Shown in pieces: positions 35,646 through 43,850 of a stretch of 64,000 bases of DNA. The position numbers were made by a program, and so were the translations under genes. Positions within the stretch are counted from its first letter, which is position 1. Every line of letters starts with the position of its first letter. Below the pieces are notes generated by a model. It did no database searches. It worked only from the letters and a program-made list of their open reading frames with translations, and was not told the DNA's origin. The DNA is from Kitasatospora sp. CB01950 (GTDB lineage: Bacteria > Actinomycetota > Actinomycetes > Streptomycetales > Streptomycetaceae), in assembly GCF_001905465.1 (NCBI RefSeq), contig NZ_LISX01000008.1:226280-290279 (forward strand), in the 5' to 3' direction.

Positions 35646-37035
35646 AGCCGATATCGAGGCGCAGGAGATCCTGTTCCGTCTCGCGGCGGACGATCACCCG
35701 GGCGGCGCCGTCGGCGACGGCCAGCACGGGGGGCTTGAGGGCGTGGTTGTAGTTGCTCGCCATCGACCGGCAGTAGGCGCCGGTGGCGGGCACCGCGATC
35801 AGGTCGCCGGCGGCCAGGTCGGCCGGCAGGAAGGCGTCCCGGACCACGATGTCGCCGGACTCGCAGTGCTTGCCGACCACCCGGACCAGCATCGGCTCGG
35901 CCTCGCTGGTGCGGGAGACCAGCGCCACCGAGTACTCGGCGTCGTACAGCGCGGTGCGGATGTTGTCGGACATGCCGCCGTCCACGCTGACGTAGGTGCG
36001 CAGGCCCTCCAGCGGCTTGACGGTGCCGACCTCGTACAGCGTGAACGCGGTCGGGCCGACGATCGCCCGGCCGGGCTCCACCGAGATCCGAGGGGGCGTC
36101 AACTGCGCTGCGGTGCACTCGCGTCGGACGATCTCGCCGAGCGAGACGGCGATCTCGGCGGGCTCGCGCGGGTCGTCGTCGGGGGTGTAGGCGATGCCGA
36201 GTCCGCCGCCGAGGTCGATCTCCGGCAGCTCGACGCCGTGCTCGTCGCGGACCTCGGCGAGCAGGCCGACCACCCGGCGGGCGGCCACCTCGAAACCGGC
36301 GAAGTCGAAGATCTGCGAGCCGATGTGCGAGTGGATGCCGCGCAGCTCCAGGGAGGGCTTGGCCAGCACCCGGCGGACCGCCTCGGCGGCCAGGCCGCCG
36401 GAGAGCGACAGGCCGAACTTCTGGTCCTCGTGCGCGGTGGCGATGAACTCGTGGGTGTGCGCCTCGACGCCGACCGTGATCCGGATCAGCACCGGCTGCC
36501 GGACGCCCTGCGCGTCGGCGATCTCCGCCAGCCGGTCGATCTCCTGGAACGAGTCGACCACGATGTGCCCGACGCCGGCCTTCACGGCCTGCTCCAGCTC
36601 GTGCACCGACTTGTTGTTGCCGTGCAGCGCGATCCGCTCCCCCGGCATCCCGGCCGCCAGCGCCACCTGCAGCTCGCCGGAGGAGCACACGTCGACGTTG
36701 AGGCCCTCCTCGTGCAGCCAGCGGACGACGGCCTTGGACAGGAACGCCTTGCCGGCGTAGTACACGTCCGCGTGGTCGCCGAAGGCGTCCCGCCAGGCGC
36801 GGGCGCGGGCCCGGAAGTCGGCCTCGTCCAGCACGTACGCGGGGGTGCCGAACTCGGCGGCGAGGGTGCGGACGTCGATGCCGCCGACGGTGGCCACGCC
36901 CTCCGCGTTGCGGGTGACGGTGCGCGACCAGACCTTCGGGTCGAGGGCGTTCAGGTCGGCGGGCGGAGCCTGGTAGTGACCCTCGGGCAGGACGTCGCCG
37001 TGCCGGGGGCCTGCGGGGTGTGCGGAGCGAGACAT
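35644..37035 (-). CDS. lysA: diaminopimelate decarboxylase
   Basis: This 463-residue PLP enzyme makes lysine from meso-diaminopimelate. The PLP lysine is in VYYAGKAFLSKAV, the phosphate-binding glycines in LPEIDLGGGLGIAY, and the active-site Cys in VGKHCESGDI, with SVEPGRAIVGP between. An N-terminal extension of about 40 residues is normal in streptomycetes. It lies between argS and hom, as usual. Confidence 0.97.
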   Translation of the reverse strand: MSRSAHPAGPRHGDVLPEGHYQAPPADLNALDPKVWSRTVTRNAEGVATVGGIDVRTLAAEFGTPAYVLDEADFRARARAWRDAFGDHADVYYAGKAFLSKAVVRWLHEEGLNVDVCSSGELQVALAAGMPGERIALHGNNKSVHELEQAVKAGVGHIVVDSFQEIDRLAEIADAQGVRQPVLIRITVGVEAHTHEFIATAHEDQKFGLSLSGGLAAEAVRRVLAKPSLELRGIHSHIGSQIFDFAGFEVAARRVVGLLAEVRDEHGVELPEIDLGGGLGIAYTPDDDPREPAEIAVSLGEIVRRECTAAQLTPPRISVEPGRAIVGPTAFTLYEVGTVKPLEGLRTYVSVDGGMSDNIRTALYDAEYSVALVSRTSEAEPMLVRVVGKHCESGDIVVRDAFLPADLAAGDLIAVPATGAYCRSMASNYNHALKPPVLAVADGAARVIVRRETEQDLLRLDIG

Positions 37036-37062
37036 GTGCGGAACTTCCTCGGCCTATGGCAA

Positions 37063-37101
37063 GGGGCGGCGACCGGTCTCCGTCGACCGGTCCGCCGCCC
37101 C
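37063..37101 (-). terminator. argS-lysA intergenic hairpin
   Basis: GGGGCGGCG-ACCGGT pairs with ACCGGTCCGCCGCCCC, with one bulged base and an 8-base loop. It lies 31 bases after the argS stop and 27 before the lysA start. It has no T-tract. Confidence 0.65.
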
Positions 37102-37132
37102 CGCTCTTGCTGCGCTTGGGGGTTGTGGTGCT

Positions 37133-38791
37133 TTACATCCGCTCGGGGGCGGATACGCCGAGCAGAGCGAGGCCGTTGGCGAGCGTCGTTCGCGTGGCGT
37201 CGGCGAGCCAGAGGCGGGCGTGCGTGAGGTCGGTGACCTCGTCGTCGCCCTTCTTCGGCAGGATGTGGCAGTTGTCGTAGAACCGGTGGAAGGCCCGGGA
37301 CAGCTCCTCCAGGTACACGGCCACGTGGTGCGGCGCGCGCAGTTCGCCGGCCTTGGCCAGCACCCGCGGGAACTCGCCGAGCTGGCCGATCAGGTCGTTC
37401 TCCCACTCGGAGTTCAGCAGCTCCGGTTTGTAGTCCGCGCTGCGCGTGATGCCCTTCTCCACGGCGTTGCGCGCCACGGAGCACATCCGGGCGTGCGCGT
37501 ACTGCACGTAGAAGACCGGGTTGTCCCTGGTCTGGCTGGTGACCACGTCGATGTCGATGGTGATGGTGGAGTCGGTGGACTGCCGGACCAGCATGTAGCG
37601 GGCGGCGTCCACGCCGATCCAGTCGATCACGTCGTCGATCGTGATGATGTTGCCGGCGCGCTTGGAGAGGCGGACCTCCTTGCCGTCGCGCAGCATCTTC
37701 ACGAACTGGCCGATCATCACCTCGATGTTGCGGTCCATGTCGTCGCCGGCGCAGGCCGCGATGGCCTTGAGGCGGTTGACGTAGCCGTGGTGGTCGGCGC
37801 CGAGCATGTAGACCGAGACCTCCGCGCCGCGGTCCCGCTTGCTCAGGTAGTAGGCGGCGTCGGCGGCGAAGTAGGTGGTCTCGCCGTCGGCCTTGACCAG
37901 GACGCGGTCCTTGTCGTCGCCGAAGTCGGTGGTGCGCAGCCAGATCGCGCCGTCCCGGTCGAAGACGTGGCCCTGCTCGCGCAGCCGCTCGATGGCCCGG
38001 CCGACGGCGCCGGACTCGTGCAGCGTCTGCTCGGAGAACCAGGTGTCGAAGTGCACGCCGAACTCGACCATCGACCGCTGGATCTCGGCGACCATCAGCT
38101 TCAGGCCCTCGGTGCGGAAGGCCGACAGCTGCTCGTCCTCCGGCAGCTCCAGGATGCCGGGCACGCCCTCGGTGACGGCCTTGGCGATGTCGACGATGTA
38201 CTCGCCGACGTAGCCGTCCTCCGGCACCGGCTGCCCGTTGGCGGCGGCCTTCAGCGACTTGGCGAACTTGGTGATCTGCACGCCGGCGTCGTTGAGGTAG
38301 TACTCGGTGGACACCTCGGCGCCGGTCGCCTTGAGGACGCGGGCCAGCGAGTCGCCGACGGCGGCCCAGCGGACGCCGCCGATGTGGATCGGGCCGGTCG
38401 GGTTCGCCGAGACGAACTCCAGGTTGATCGTCAGGCCCTTGAGCGCCTCGTTGCGGCCGTACGCCTCGCCCGCCTCGACGATGGTGCGCGCCAGCTCGCC
38501 CTGGGTGGCGGCGTCCAGCGTGATGTTCAGGAAGCCCGGACCGGCGATGTCGACCTTGGCGACGCCGGTGATCTCTCGCAGGCGGGCGGAGAGGATCTCC
38601 GCGACGGCTCGCGGCGGCTTGCCGGCCGCCTTCGCGAGCTGGAGGGCCACGTTGGTGGCGTAGTCGCCGTGGTCCCTGTTCTTGGGCCGCTCGACCGTCA
38701 CGTGCGCGGGCACGTCGACGGTCAGCTCGCCGGCCTGGATGGCGGCGCTGACGGCGGCCTGGACTGCCTGGGAGAGTTCTGCGGGTGTCAC
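37133..38791 (-). CDS. argS: arginyl-tRNA synthetase
   Basis: This 552-residue class I synthetase has an N-terminal Add-1 domain (ELSQAVQAAVSAAIQAG), the HIGH-type motif ANPTGPIHIGG, and the KMSKS-equivalent VRLSKRAGNIITIDD, with the anticodon-binding helical domain ending LALLGVSAPERM. The GTG at 38791 lies 7 bases after a TAGGCT -10 box with no ribosome binding site, so I take it as a leaderless start rather than an earlier ATG. The gene for tRNA-Arg(CCG) lies within 1 kb. Confidence 0.97.
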   Translation of the reverse strand: MTPAELSQAVQAAVSAAIQAGELTVDVPAHVTVERPKNRDHGDYATNVALQLAKAAGKPPRAVAEILSARLREITGVAKVDIAGPGFLNITLDAATQGELARTIVEAGEAYGRNEALKGLTINLEFVSANPTGPIHIGGVRWAAVGDSLARVLKATGAEVSTEYYLNDAGVQITKFAKSLKAAANGQPVPEDGYVGEYIVDIAKAVTEGVPGILELPEDEQLSAFRTEGLKLMVAEIQRSMVEFGVHFDTWFSEQTLHESGAVGRAIERLREQGHVFDRDGAIWLRTTDFGDDKDRVLVKADGETTYFAADAAYYLSKRDRGAEVSVYMLGADHHGYVNRLKAIAACAGDDMDRNIEVMIGQFVKMLRDGKEVRLSKRAGNIITIDDVIDWIGVDAARYMLVRQSTDSTITIDIDVVTSQTRDNPVFYVQYAHARMCSVARNAVEKGITRSADYKPELLNSEWENDLIGQLGEFPRVLAKAGELRAPHHVAVYLEELSRAFHRFYDNCHILPKKGDDEVTDLTHARLWLADATRTTLANGLALLGVSAPERM

Positions 38792-38798
38792 GGCCCCC

Positions 38799-38804
38799 AG
38801 CCTA
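38799..38804 (-). promoter_or_regulatory. -10 box of a probable leaderless argS transcript
   Basis: On the minus strand TAGGCT is followed by GGGGGCC and then the GTG start codon, a 7-base gap. This geometry decides the argS start. Confidence 0.55.
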
Positions 38805-38908
38805 GGCGAGAGGGGGTGGTCGACCGCCACTCGGTTTGCCCAACGGGGCGCGCGTCGCGGCGCCGGGTGTGCTTCGTCTCGTCGGAGAGCGCCGAAGACC
38901 GGCACATC

Positions 38909-39415
38909 TCATGGGCGTGACTCGTCCGGCGGAACAAGTTCCTGCACGTGTTCGCCGAGGGCGAAACTCCGTTCGGTGCGATCGAGGCCGGCGCCGCCGA
39001 AGTCGTACGCGAAACGCCGGGCGCCCGGCGCGACCGGCCGGTCCATCGCCCGCAGCCGGTGCACCAGTTCGATCAGGTCCGCCGGATCGAACGGCTTCGC
39101 CAGGTAGCCGTCCACGCCCACCGACTCGCCGCGTTCCAGGTCGGCGGGGGTGCAGGCGCTCACTATCGCTATCGGCAGGTGCGCGGTCTCCCACGCGGCG
39201 CGCAGCCGGGCCGCCGTGCGCAGGCCGTCCAGCCGGGGCATCATCACGTCCAGGGTCACCACGTCCGGCGCGACGCCCCGGACCACCTCCAGGCACTCGG
39301 CACCGTCGGCGGCGGTCACCACCTCGAAGCCCTCCAGCTCCAGGTTGACCTTGATCAGCCGGCGGATCACCTCGCTGTCGTCCACCACGAGGACCCGCCC
39401 CGACGTCGCCGCCAC
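38909..39415 (-). CDS. response regulator receiver-domain protein, no output domain
   Basis: This 168-residue protein has one CheY-like receiver (GRVLVVDDSEVIRRLIKV; phospho-acceptor D56 in VVTLDVMMPRLDG; K in GYLAKPFD) and a C-terminal extension of about 45 residues without a recognised DNA-binding or enzymatic domain. I place the start at the GTG at 39415, 7 bases after TACCCT, rather than at an upstream ATG that would add a Gly/Arg-rich leader. No histidine kinase is adjacent. It may relay phosphate or act by protein binding. Confidence 0.88.
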   Translation of the reverse strand: MAATSGRVLVVDDSEVIRRLIKVNLELEGFEVVTAADGAECLEVVRGVAPDVVTLDVMMPRLDGLRTAARLRAAWETAHLPIAIVSACTPADLERGESVGVDGYLAKPFDPADLIELVHRLRAMDRPVAPGARRFAYDFGGAGLDRTERSFALGEHVQELVPPDESRP

Positions 39416-39422
39416 CTCACCG

Positions 39423-39428
39423 AGGGTA
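39423..39428 (-). promoter_or_regulatory. -10 box of a probable leaderless response-regulator transcript
   Basis: TACCCT on the minus strand is followed by CGGTGAG and the GTG start, a 7-base gap. The same hexamer and gap occur before the TetR gene at 46.4 kb. Confidence 0.5.
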
Positions 39429-39581
39429 GCCGCGCCCCACCCTGCCCGTCCGGGCTTTCCGCTACTTCCCGGTTGCCCCTGACGGCCCGTCCGGCCCGGC
39501 CCCCCGGAAACCCGTGCACGGAGCACGGAGTTTCCCTGGTAGTGTTTTCCCCGCAAGGCCGGGTGATCACAGGTCGCTCAG

Positions 39582-39653
39582 GCCCCCGTAGCTCAGGGGA
39601 TAGAGCACCGCCCTCCGGAGGCGGGTGCGTAGGTTCGAATCCTACCGGGGGCA
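39582..39653 (+). tRNA. tRNA-Arg (anticodon CCG)
   Basis: A 72-base cloverleaf: acceptor GCCCCCG/CGGGGGC, D-arm GCTC/GAGC, anticodon stem CCGCC/GGCGG with loop CTCCGGA, giving anticodon CCG (decodes CGG), and T-arm GTAGG/CCTAC with TTCGAAT. The discriminator base is A; the CCA end is not encoded. CGG is a frequent arginine codon in this genome. No integrase or repeated tRNA end was seen beside it. Confidence 0.95.
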
Positions 39654-39675
39654 CTTCGCAGCAAGTGCGTGAACG

Positions 39676-39706
39676 AGGCTCAAGTCCAAGGGACTTGGGC
39701 CTTTTT
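39676..39706 (+). terminator. intrinsic terminator of tRNA-Arg
   Basis: A 12-bp stem (AGGCTCAAGTCC with GGACTTGGGCCT, one wobble) and 3-base loop are followed by TTTTT. This is a classical factor-independent terminator, the only one in the window with a proper T-tract. Confidence 0.9.
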
Positions 39707-39770
39707 CGTTGTCCTTCGCACTCCCCCGACCGGTACGCTCCCCCGACACCTGAACGAGGGGGGCACCACC

Positions 39771-40109
39771 ATGACCAGAACCGTTCCGAACCTGCCTGAC
39801 GAGCGGCTGTGCTGGCTGGCCGTCCGGGACCAGGTGAACCGGAAGGCCCGTCGGCGCGGCGTGCTCGGCTGGCTGACCGCGCTGTTCCGCCCCCGGGACA
39901 GCTGGGAGGGCAACGAACGGGCAGAGGATGCCGCGGACCTGCGGCGCGAGACAGCCTCGGGGAAGCTGCACAAGTACGCCTTCGCCGTGGACATCGTGGC
40001 CGAGACACTCACCGCCGCGGAACGCGCGCACCTGCGGGCCACCGGCGAGGTTCCGCCGCACTTCCTGGCCGAGGTCGAACGCCGGGTGGCCGAGCGCAAG
40101 AAGCGCTGA
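39771..40109 (+). CDS. hypothetical protein
   Basis: This 112-residue, charged, soluble protein starts at an ATG with a GAGGGGGG ribosome binding site. TACGCT (39734-39739) is a possible -10 box. It reads MTRTVPNLPDERLCWLAVRDQ, has a hydrophobic/aromatic patch (GVLGWLTALFRPRDSW) and ends with a charged helix EVERRVAERKKR. No family is recognised. It converges with the next gene. Confidence 0.55.
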   Translation: MTRTVPNLPDERLCWLAVRDQVNRKARRRGVLGWLTALFRPRDSWEGNERAEDAADLRRETASGKLHKYAFAVDIVAETLTAAERAHLRATGEVPPHFLAEVERRVAERKKR

Positions 40110-40142
40110 GGCGCAGCGCCGAGGCGTAGCACCGAGGCAGTG

Positions 40143-40928
40143 TCAACTCGGCTTCCGCTTGCGGTGATCGCCGCGCAGCACCAGGGCCGGGGTGGCCGGG
40201 TCGTAGGCGCCGCAGGCGGTGGTGGACCACGGGGACCACTGGCGGGGGACGGCGAAGTAGGGGACCAGGACGGGGCCCTTGCGGCCGGGAGCGGCCTTGG
40301 CGGGGAGCAGCGCGGGCAGCACGTCGGGGGTCTGGCCGGCCAGGATCGCGGCGCGGCAGGAGCGGCAGGCGGGGCGCCGCTCCGCGGCGGCCTCCCGGGC
40401 GCCGGTGCGGGCCCGTTGGCGGGTCTTGCGGTTCTTGGGCGCTTCGTCGGCGGTCTCGGCGGGGCCGTGCAGCGGGTTGTAGTAGCAGCGGACGGCGAGC
40501 GGGCCGGGCCGCTGTCCGGCGTGCAGCAGGTGGGCGGCGGCGAGGCGTTCGACGGCCTGTTCGGCGAGGACGACGGCGGCGGCGAGGTCGGGCAGGTCGG
40601 TGTCCCGGTGGTCGGCACCGTCGAGCAGTCGGCCTGCGGCCTCGTACGCCTCCAGTGCCCACTGGTAGGCCCGGCGGGCGGCGGACTCCTCGGTGGGGAG
40701 CCGGAGTTCGGCGGCCTGGAAGACCGTGCCGGCGGCGGTGACGCGTTCGGTGGCGAGCTCGCGCAGCCGGTCGCGGAGGGCTTCCCACTCGCCCAGCACC
40801 AGGGCGTTGTGCTCGCGGATCTCCCGGCGGCTCGGGTGGTGTTCGGCTGTCGGGGCGGGCCCCGCGGACTTCAGGAACCACCAGCGGCGGAACACCGCGC
40901 CTCCCCCTCGTCTGCGTCGTCGCCCCAT
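40143..40928 (-). CDS. hypothetical protein with CxxC motif
   Basis: A 261-residue protein with a very basic N-terminus (MGRRRRRGGGAVFRRWWF), a long helical middle (about 30-130) with several Leu/Glu heptads, and a C-terminal domain containing RPACRSCRAAILAG, likely half of a metal-binding site. It ends CGAYDPATPALVLRGDHRKRKPS. The composition suggests nucleic-acid or membrane-surface binding. I do not recognise a characterised family. Confidence 0.6.
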   Translation of the reverse strand: MGRRRRRGGGAVFRRWWFLKSAGPAPTAEHHPSRREIREHNALVLGEWEALRDRLRELATERVTAAGTVFQAAELRLPTEESAARRAYQWALEAYEAAGRLLDGADHRDTDLPDLAAAVVLAEQAVERLAAAHLLHAGQRPGPLAVRCYYNPLHGPAETADEAPKNRKTRQRARTGAREAAAERRPACRSCRAAILAGQTPDVLPALLPAKAAPGRKGPVLVPYFAVPRQWSPWSTTACGAYDPATPALVLRGDHRKRKPS

Positions 40929-40962
40929 TGTGGGCGACGGCGGAGGGGGATTCCAGGGCCGG

Positions 40963-41949
40963 TCAGCTCGCCCGGGCGACCAGGTCGGCGACGGTGTGGT
41001 CGAAGTAGGCGCTGTAGGAGGTGTCCTCGGTGTCGCCGCCCTGCTGGTAGCCGCCGATGACGCCGACCACCTGGCCGGTGGCGGCGTCGATGAACGGGCC
41101 GCCGCTGGTGCCGCTGGGGAAGGACGGGCAGTCGATGTGCCGCTGGTAGGTGTCCTGGCGGCTGGTGGCGTTGGTGCACACGACGGGCCGCTCGGCGCCG
41201 TCCGGGTAGCCGTACAGCCGGGTCTGGACGCTCCAGGCGGCGTTGATGCCGAGCTGGTTGCCGCCGACCACGTCCTCGATCCGCGTGCCGTTGTTGGGGG
41301 CGAGGGCGAGCACGGCGAAGTCCTCGTCGGGGTCGTCGTCGTTCTGCCAGCCGTCGGCGGTGTACGCCTTGGTGACCTGCCAACTGCCGAACGGGGCCTG
41401 GCCGTCGTGGTAGCCGGGGACGAAGGTGACGCCGTTGACGCCGGACAGGCAGTGCGCGGCGGTGAGGATCAGGTTGCGCCCGGGGCTGTCGATGACGCTG
41501 GCGGTGCAGAAGTGGTTGCCCGGCGTGGCGTCGCCGGTGAACAGCGCGCCGACCCGGATCGACTCGGTGCTGGTCGGGGCGTTGCCGGTGACGCCGAGCC
41601 TGACGTCCGGCGGGGCGACGGGCGGGATCTGCCGGGTGAGTCCGCCGGCGGGGTCGGCCGTGCCGTCGGCGCTCAGCTGCCCGCCGGCCTCGCCCGCGGA
41701 GGCCTCCGCACTCGGGCTCGGGCTCGCGCTCGTGTTCGCGAAGGCGCCGGAGCTCCCGAGCGGGGCGGGGGCCGGGAGCGGGCCGGCCGCCGCGACGCTG
41801 TCGGAGCTGGACTGCTGGCGCGGGTCGCGCAGGTGGACGGAGACCAGCCCGGCTGCGGCTATCGCGCCGACCACGCCCACGGTGAGCAGCGAGGTGAGGG
41901 CGACCGGCCGCAGCGAGCGGCGCTTGCGCTGCTTGGAGTGCCGTCCCAT
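40963..41949 (-). CDS. membrane-anchored trypsin-like serine protease
   Basis: This 328-residue protein has a basic N-terminus, one membrane segment (about 15-37), a Ser/Ala/Pro-rich linker (45-105) and an S1-type protease domain. The triad is visible: H166 in ILTAAHC, D210 in DEDFAVLAL and S282 in PSGTSGGPF, with Cys pairs around them. It is therefore probably an active outward-facing or released protease. A possible -10 box (TAGGGT, 42019-42024) lies about 70 bp upstream of the start. Confidence 0.9.
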   Translation of the reverse strand: MGRHSKQRKRRSLRPVALTSLLTVGVVGAIAAAGLVSVHLRDPRQQSSSDSVAAAGPLPAPAPLGSSGAFANTSASPSPSAEASAGEAGGQLSADGTADPAGGLTRQIPPVAPPDVRLGVTGNAPTSTESIRVGALFTGDATPGNHFCTASVIDSPGRNLILTAAHCLSGVNGVTFVPGYHDGQAPFGSWQVTKAYTADGWQNDDDPDEDFAVLALAPNNGTRIEDVVGGNQLGINAAWSVQTRLYGYPDGAERPVVCTNATSRQDTYQRHIDCPSFPSGTSGGPFIDAATGQVVGVIGGYQQGGDTEDTSYSAYFDHTVADLVARAS

Positions 41950-42168
41950 GGTGCCCCGTTTCCTCCCGACCGGAGGCCGCCCCGCCGTCCGCGCCGTTGT
42001 CGTCGGCGGGCGGGGGCGACCCTAGCTGTCTCGAATATGCGTCGCCGAGCTGGAAATGCCGTGATTCCTGGCTGGGAGACTCGTGAGATTTCCGGTGGCG
42101 GACAGCAGGGTCTCATGACCGGGACCGACCGTGCGGACGGCGGCACCGGGCGAACGGGTCGGGGTCGC

Positions 42169-43728
42169 CTATGCCTCTGCCTGGGCGACGGTTCCGGTGC
42201 CCGCCTGGGCGGCACGGCCCTCGGCCTCGCCGGGGGCGGGGCGGTGGTTGATCATCAGGAAGGCGACCACGGCGGCGAGCAGCAGGATGCCCATCGCGAC
42301 GGCGGTGGCGACCGCGTAGCCGTGCACCGCGCCCTGGGCCTGGACCAGGGGGTCGGTCGGGTTGCGGGTGGCGAGGTAGGTGGCGGTGACACTGGCGGCG
42401 ATGGTGTTGAGCAGCGCGGTGCCGATCGAACCGCCGACCTGCTGGGCGCTGTTGATGATGGCGGAGGCGGCGCCGGTCTCCTGCGGGGCGACGCCCAGGG
42501 TGGCCAGGCTGATGGCGGGCATGAAGACCAGGCCGAGGCCGATGCCGAGCAGGATCTCGGCGGGGAGCACCAGGCCGGCGTACGAGCTGTCCACCCGCAG
42601 TTGGGTGAGCCAGGCCATGCCGCCCGCGCCGATCAGCAGGCCGGGGACCATCAGGGCGCGGGTGGGGATGCGGGTCATCAGGCGGGAGCCGATGCCGGCG
42701 GAGCTGATGATGATCGCGGCGGTCATCGGAAGGAAGGAGACGCCGGCCCGGATCGGCGAGTAGCCCTTCACCACCTGCATGTAGTACGTCAGGAACAGGA
42801 ACAGGCCGTACATGGCGATGACGGCCAGGCCGACCGAGAGTGCGCTGCCGGCCCGGTTGCGGTTGCGGATCAGGTGCATCGGCAGCAGTGCGTGCGGGGT
42901 GCGCCGCTCGACCAGGGCGAACACCGCGAGCAGCACGACGCCGACGCAGAGCGAGGTGAGCACCAGCCAGTCGCCCCAACCGCGGTCGACGGCCTCGGAG
43001 GTGCCGTAGACGATCAGCAGCAGGCCGCCGCAGCCGAGCACCGCGCCGGGCAGGTCGAGCCGGACCCGGTGCGAGCGGTCGATGTGGTCGCGGCGCAGCA
43101 GGTAGGAGGCGGCGATCGCGGTGACAACGGCGATCGGGCCGTTGACGTACAGGCACCAGCGCCAGCTGAGGTACTCGGTGAGCAGTCCGCCGGTGATCAG
43201 TCCGATCGCCGCGCCGCCGCCGGCCAGGGCGCCGAACACGCCGAACGCGGTGGCCCGTTCGCGCGGGTCGCGGAAGGTGTTCGACAGCAGGGACAGCGCG
43301 GACGGGGCGAGCAGCGCGCCGAAGGCGCCCTGCAGGGCGCGGGCGGCGAACAGCATGCCGCCGGTGGTGGCGAAGCCGCCGAGGCAGGACGCCAGTGCGA
43401 AGCCGAGCAGGCCGACGATGAAGGTGCGTTTGCGTCCGAAGAGGTCGCCGATCCGGCCGCCGAGCAGCAGCAGGCCGCCGAAGGCCAGCGTGTAGGCGGT
43501 GATCACCCACTGCCGGTTGGCGTTGGAGATGCCCAGGTCGTGCTGGGCGGACGGGAGGGCGATGTTCACGATCGTCGCGTCCAGGACGATCATCAGCTGG
43601 GCGATGGCGATGACCGCCAGGGCCCACCAGCGGCGCGGGTCGGCCTGCTGGGTGTCGGGGGCGTGCGGGGAGGTCACCGGAGGACCGCCTTCCGCCGAAT
43701 CGGGAATGGGCCGGGTGCGCGCGTTCAC
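42169..43728 (-). CDS. MFS multidrug exporter, DHA2 (EmrB/QacA) family
   Basis: This 519-residue transporter has 14 membrane helices. Motif A-type GGRIGDLFGRKRTF follows helix 2, motif D1-type IVLDATIVNIALPSAQ is in helix 1, and motif C-like glycines (GALAGGGAAIGLITGGLLTEYLSWRW) are in helix 5. Such proteins export drugs or secondary metabolites using the proton gradient. I chose the GTG at 43728 with GGAGAG upstream over a more distal TTG. No dedicated regulator is adjacent. Confidence 0.93.
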   Translation of the reverse strand: MNARTRPIPDSAEGGPPVTSPHAPDTQQADPRRWWALAVIAIAQLMIVLDATIVNIALPSAQHDLGISNANRQWVITAYTLAFGGLLLLGGRIGDLFGRKRTFIVGLLGFALASCLGGFATTGGMLFAARALQGAFGALLAPSALSLLSNTFRDPRERATAFGVFGALAGGGAAIGLITGGLLTEYLSWRWCLYVNGPIAVVTAIAASYLLRRDHIDRSHRVRLDLPGAVLGCGGLLLIVYGTSEAVDRGWGDWLVLTSLCVGVVLLAVFALVERRTPHALLPMHLIRNRNRAGSALSVGLAVIAMYGLFLFLTYYMQVVKGYSPIRAGVSFLPMTAAIIISSAGIGSRLMTRIPTRALMVPGLLIGAGGMAWLTQLRVDSSYAGLVLPAEILLGIGLGLVFMPAISLATLGVAPQETGAASAIINSAQQVGGSIGTALLNTIAASVTATYLATRNPTDPLVQAQGAVHGYAVATAVAMGILLLAAVVAFLMINHRPAPGEAEGRAAQAGTGTVAQAEA

Positions 43729-43808
43729 GGCGCTCTCTCCAGCCAAGCGCCCGATCCGGTCCCGAGCAAGGCAGTATGTGCAGTTTTGTCAGCATTTGGG
43801 ACGGCGGA

Positions 43809-43838
43809 CCCGGGTGCCCGGCCGCTCGGCCACCCGGG
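43809..43838 (-). terminator. hairpin after the DUF885 gene
   Basis: CCCGGGTG-C-CCG pairs with CGG-C-CACCCGGG around a 6-base loop, starting 12 bases after the DUF885 stop. One C-C mismatch interrupts an otherwise GC-only stem. Confidence 0.55.
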
Positions 43839-43850
43839 ACACTCCTGCGG

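Noticed and set aside
34318..37227. A 969-codon plus-strand open frame across hom and lysA
   Set aside because: It is the antisense shadow of two certain genes in very GC-rich DNA; its translation is low-complexity and matches nothing.
39582..39653. Integration site of a mobile element at tRNA-Arg
   Set aside because: No integrase, no excision gene and no duplicated tRNA 3' end was found on either side.
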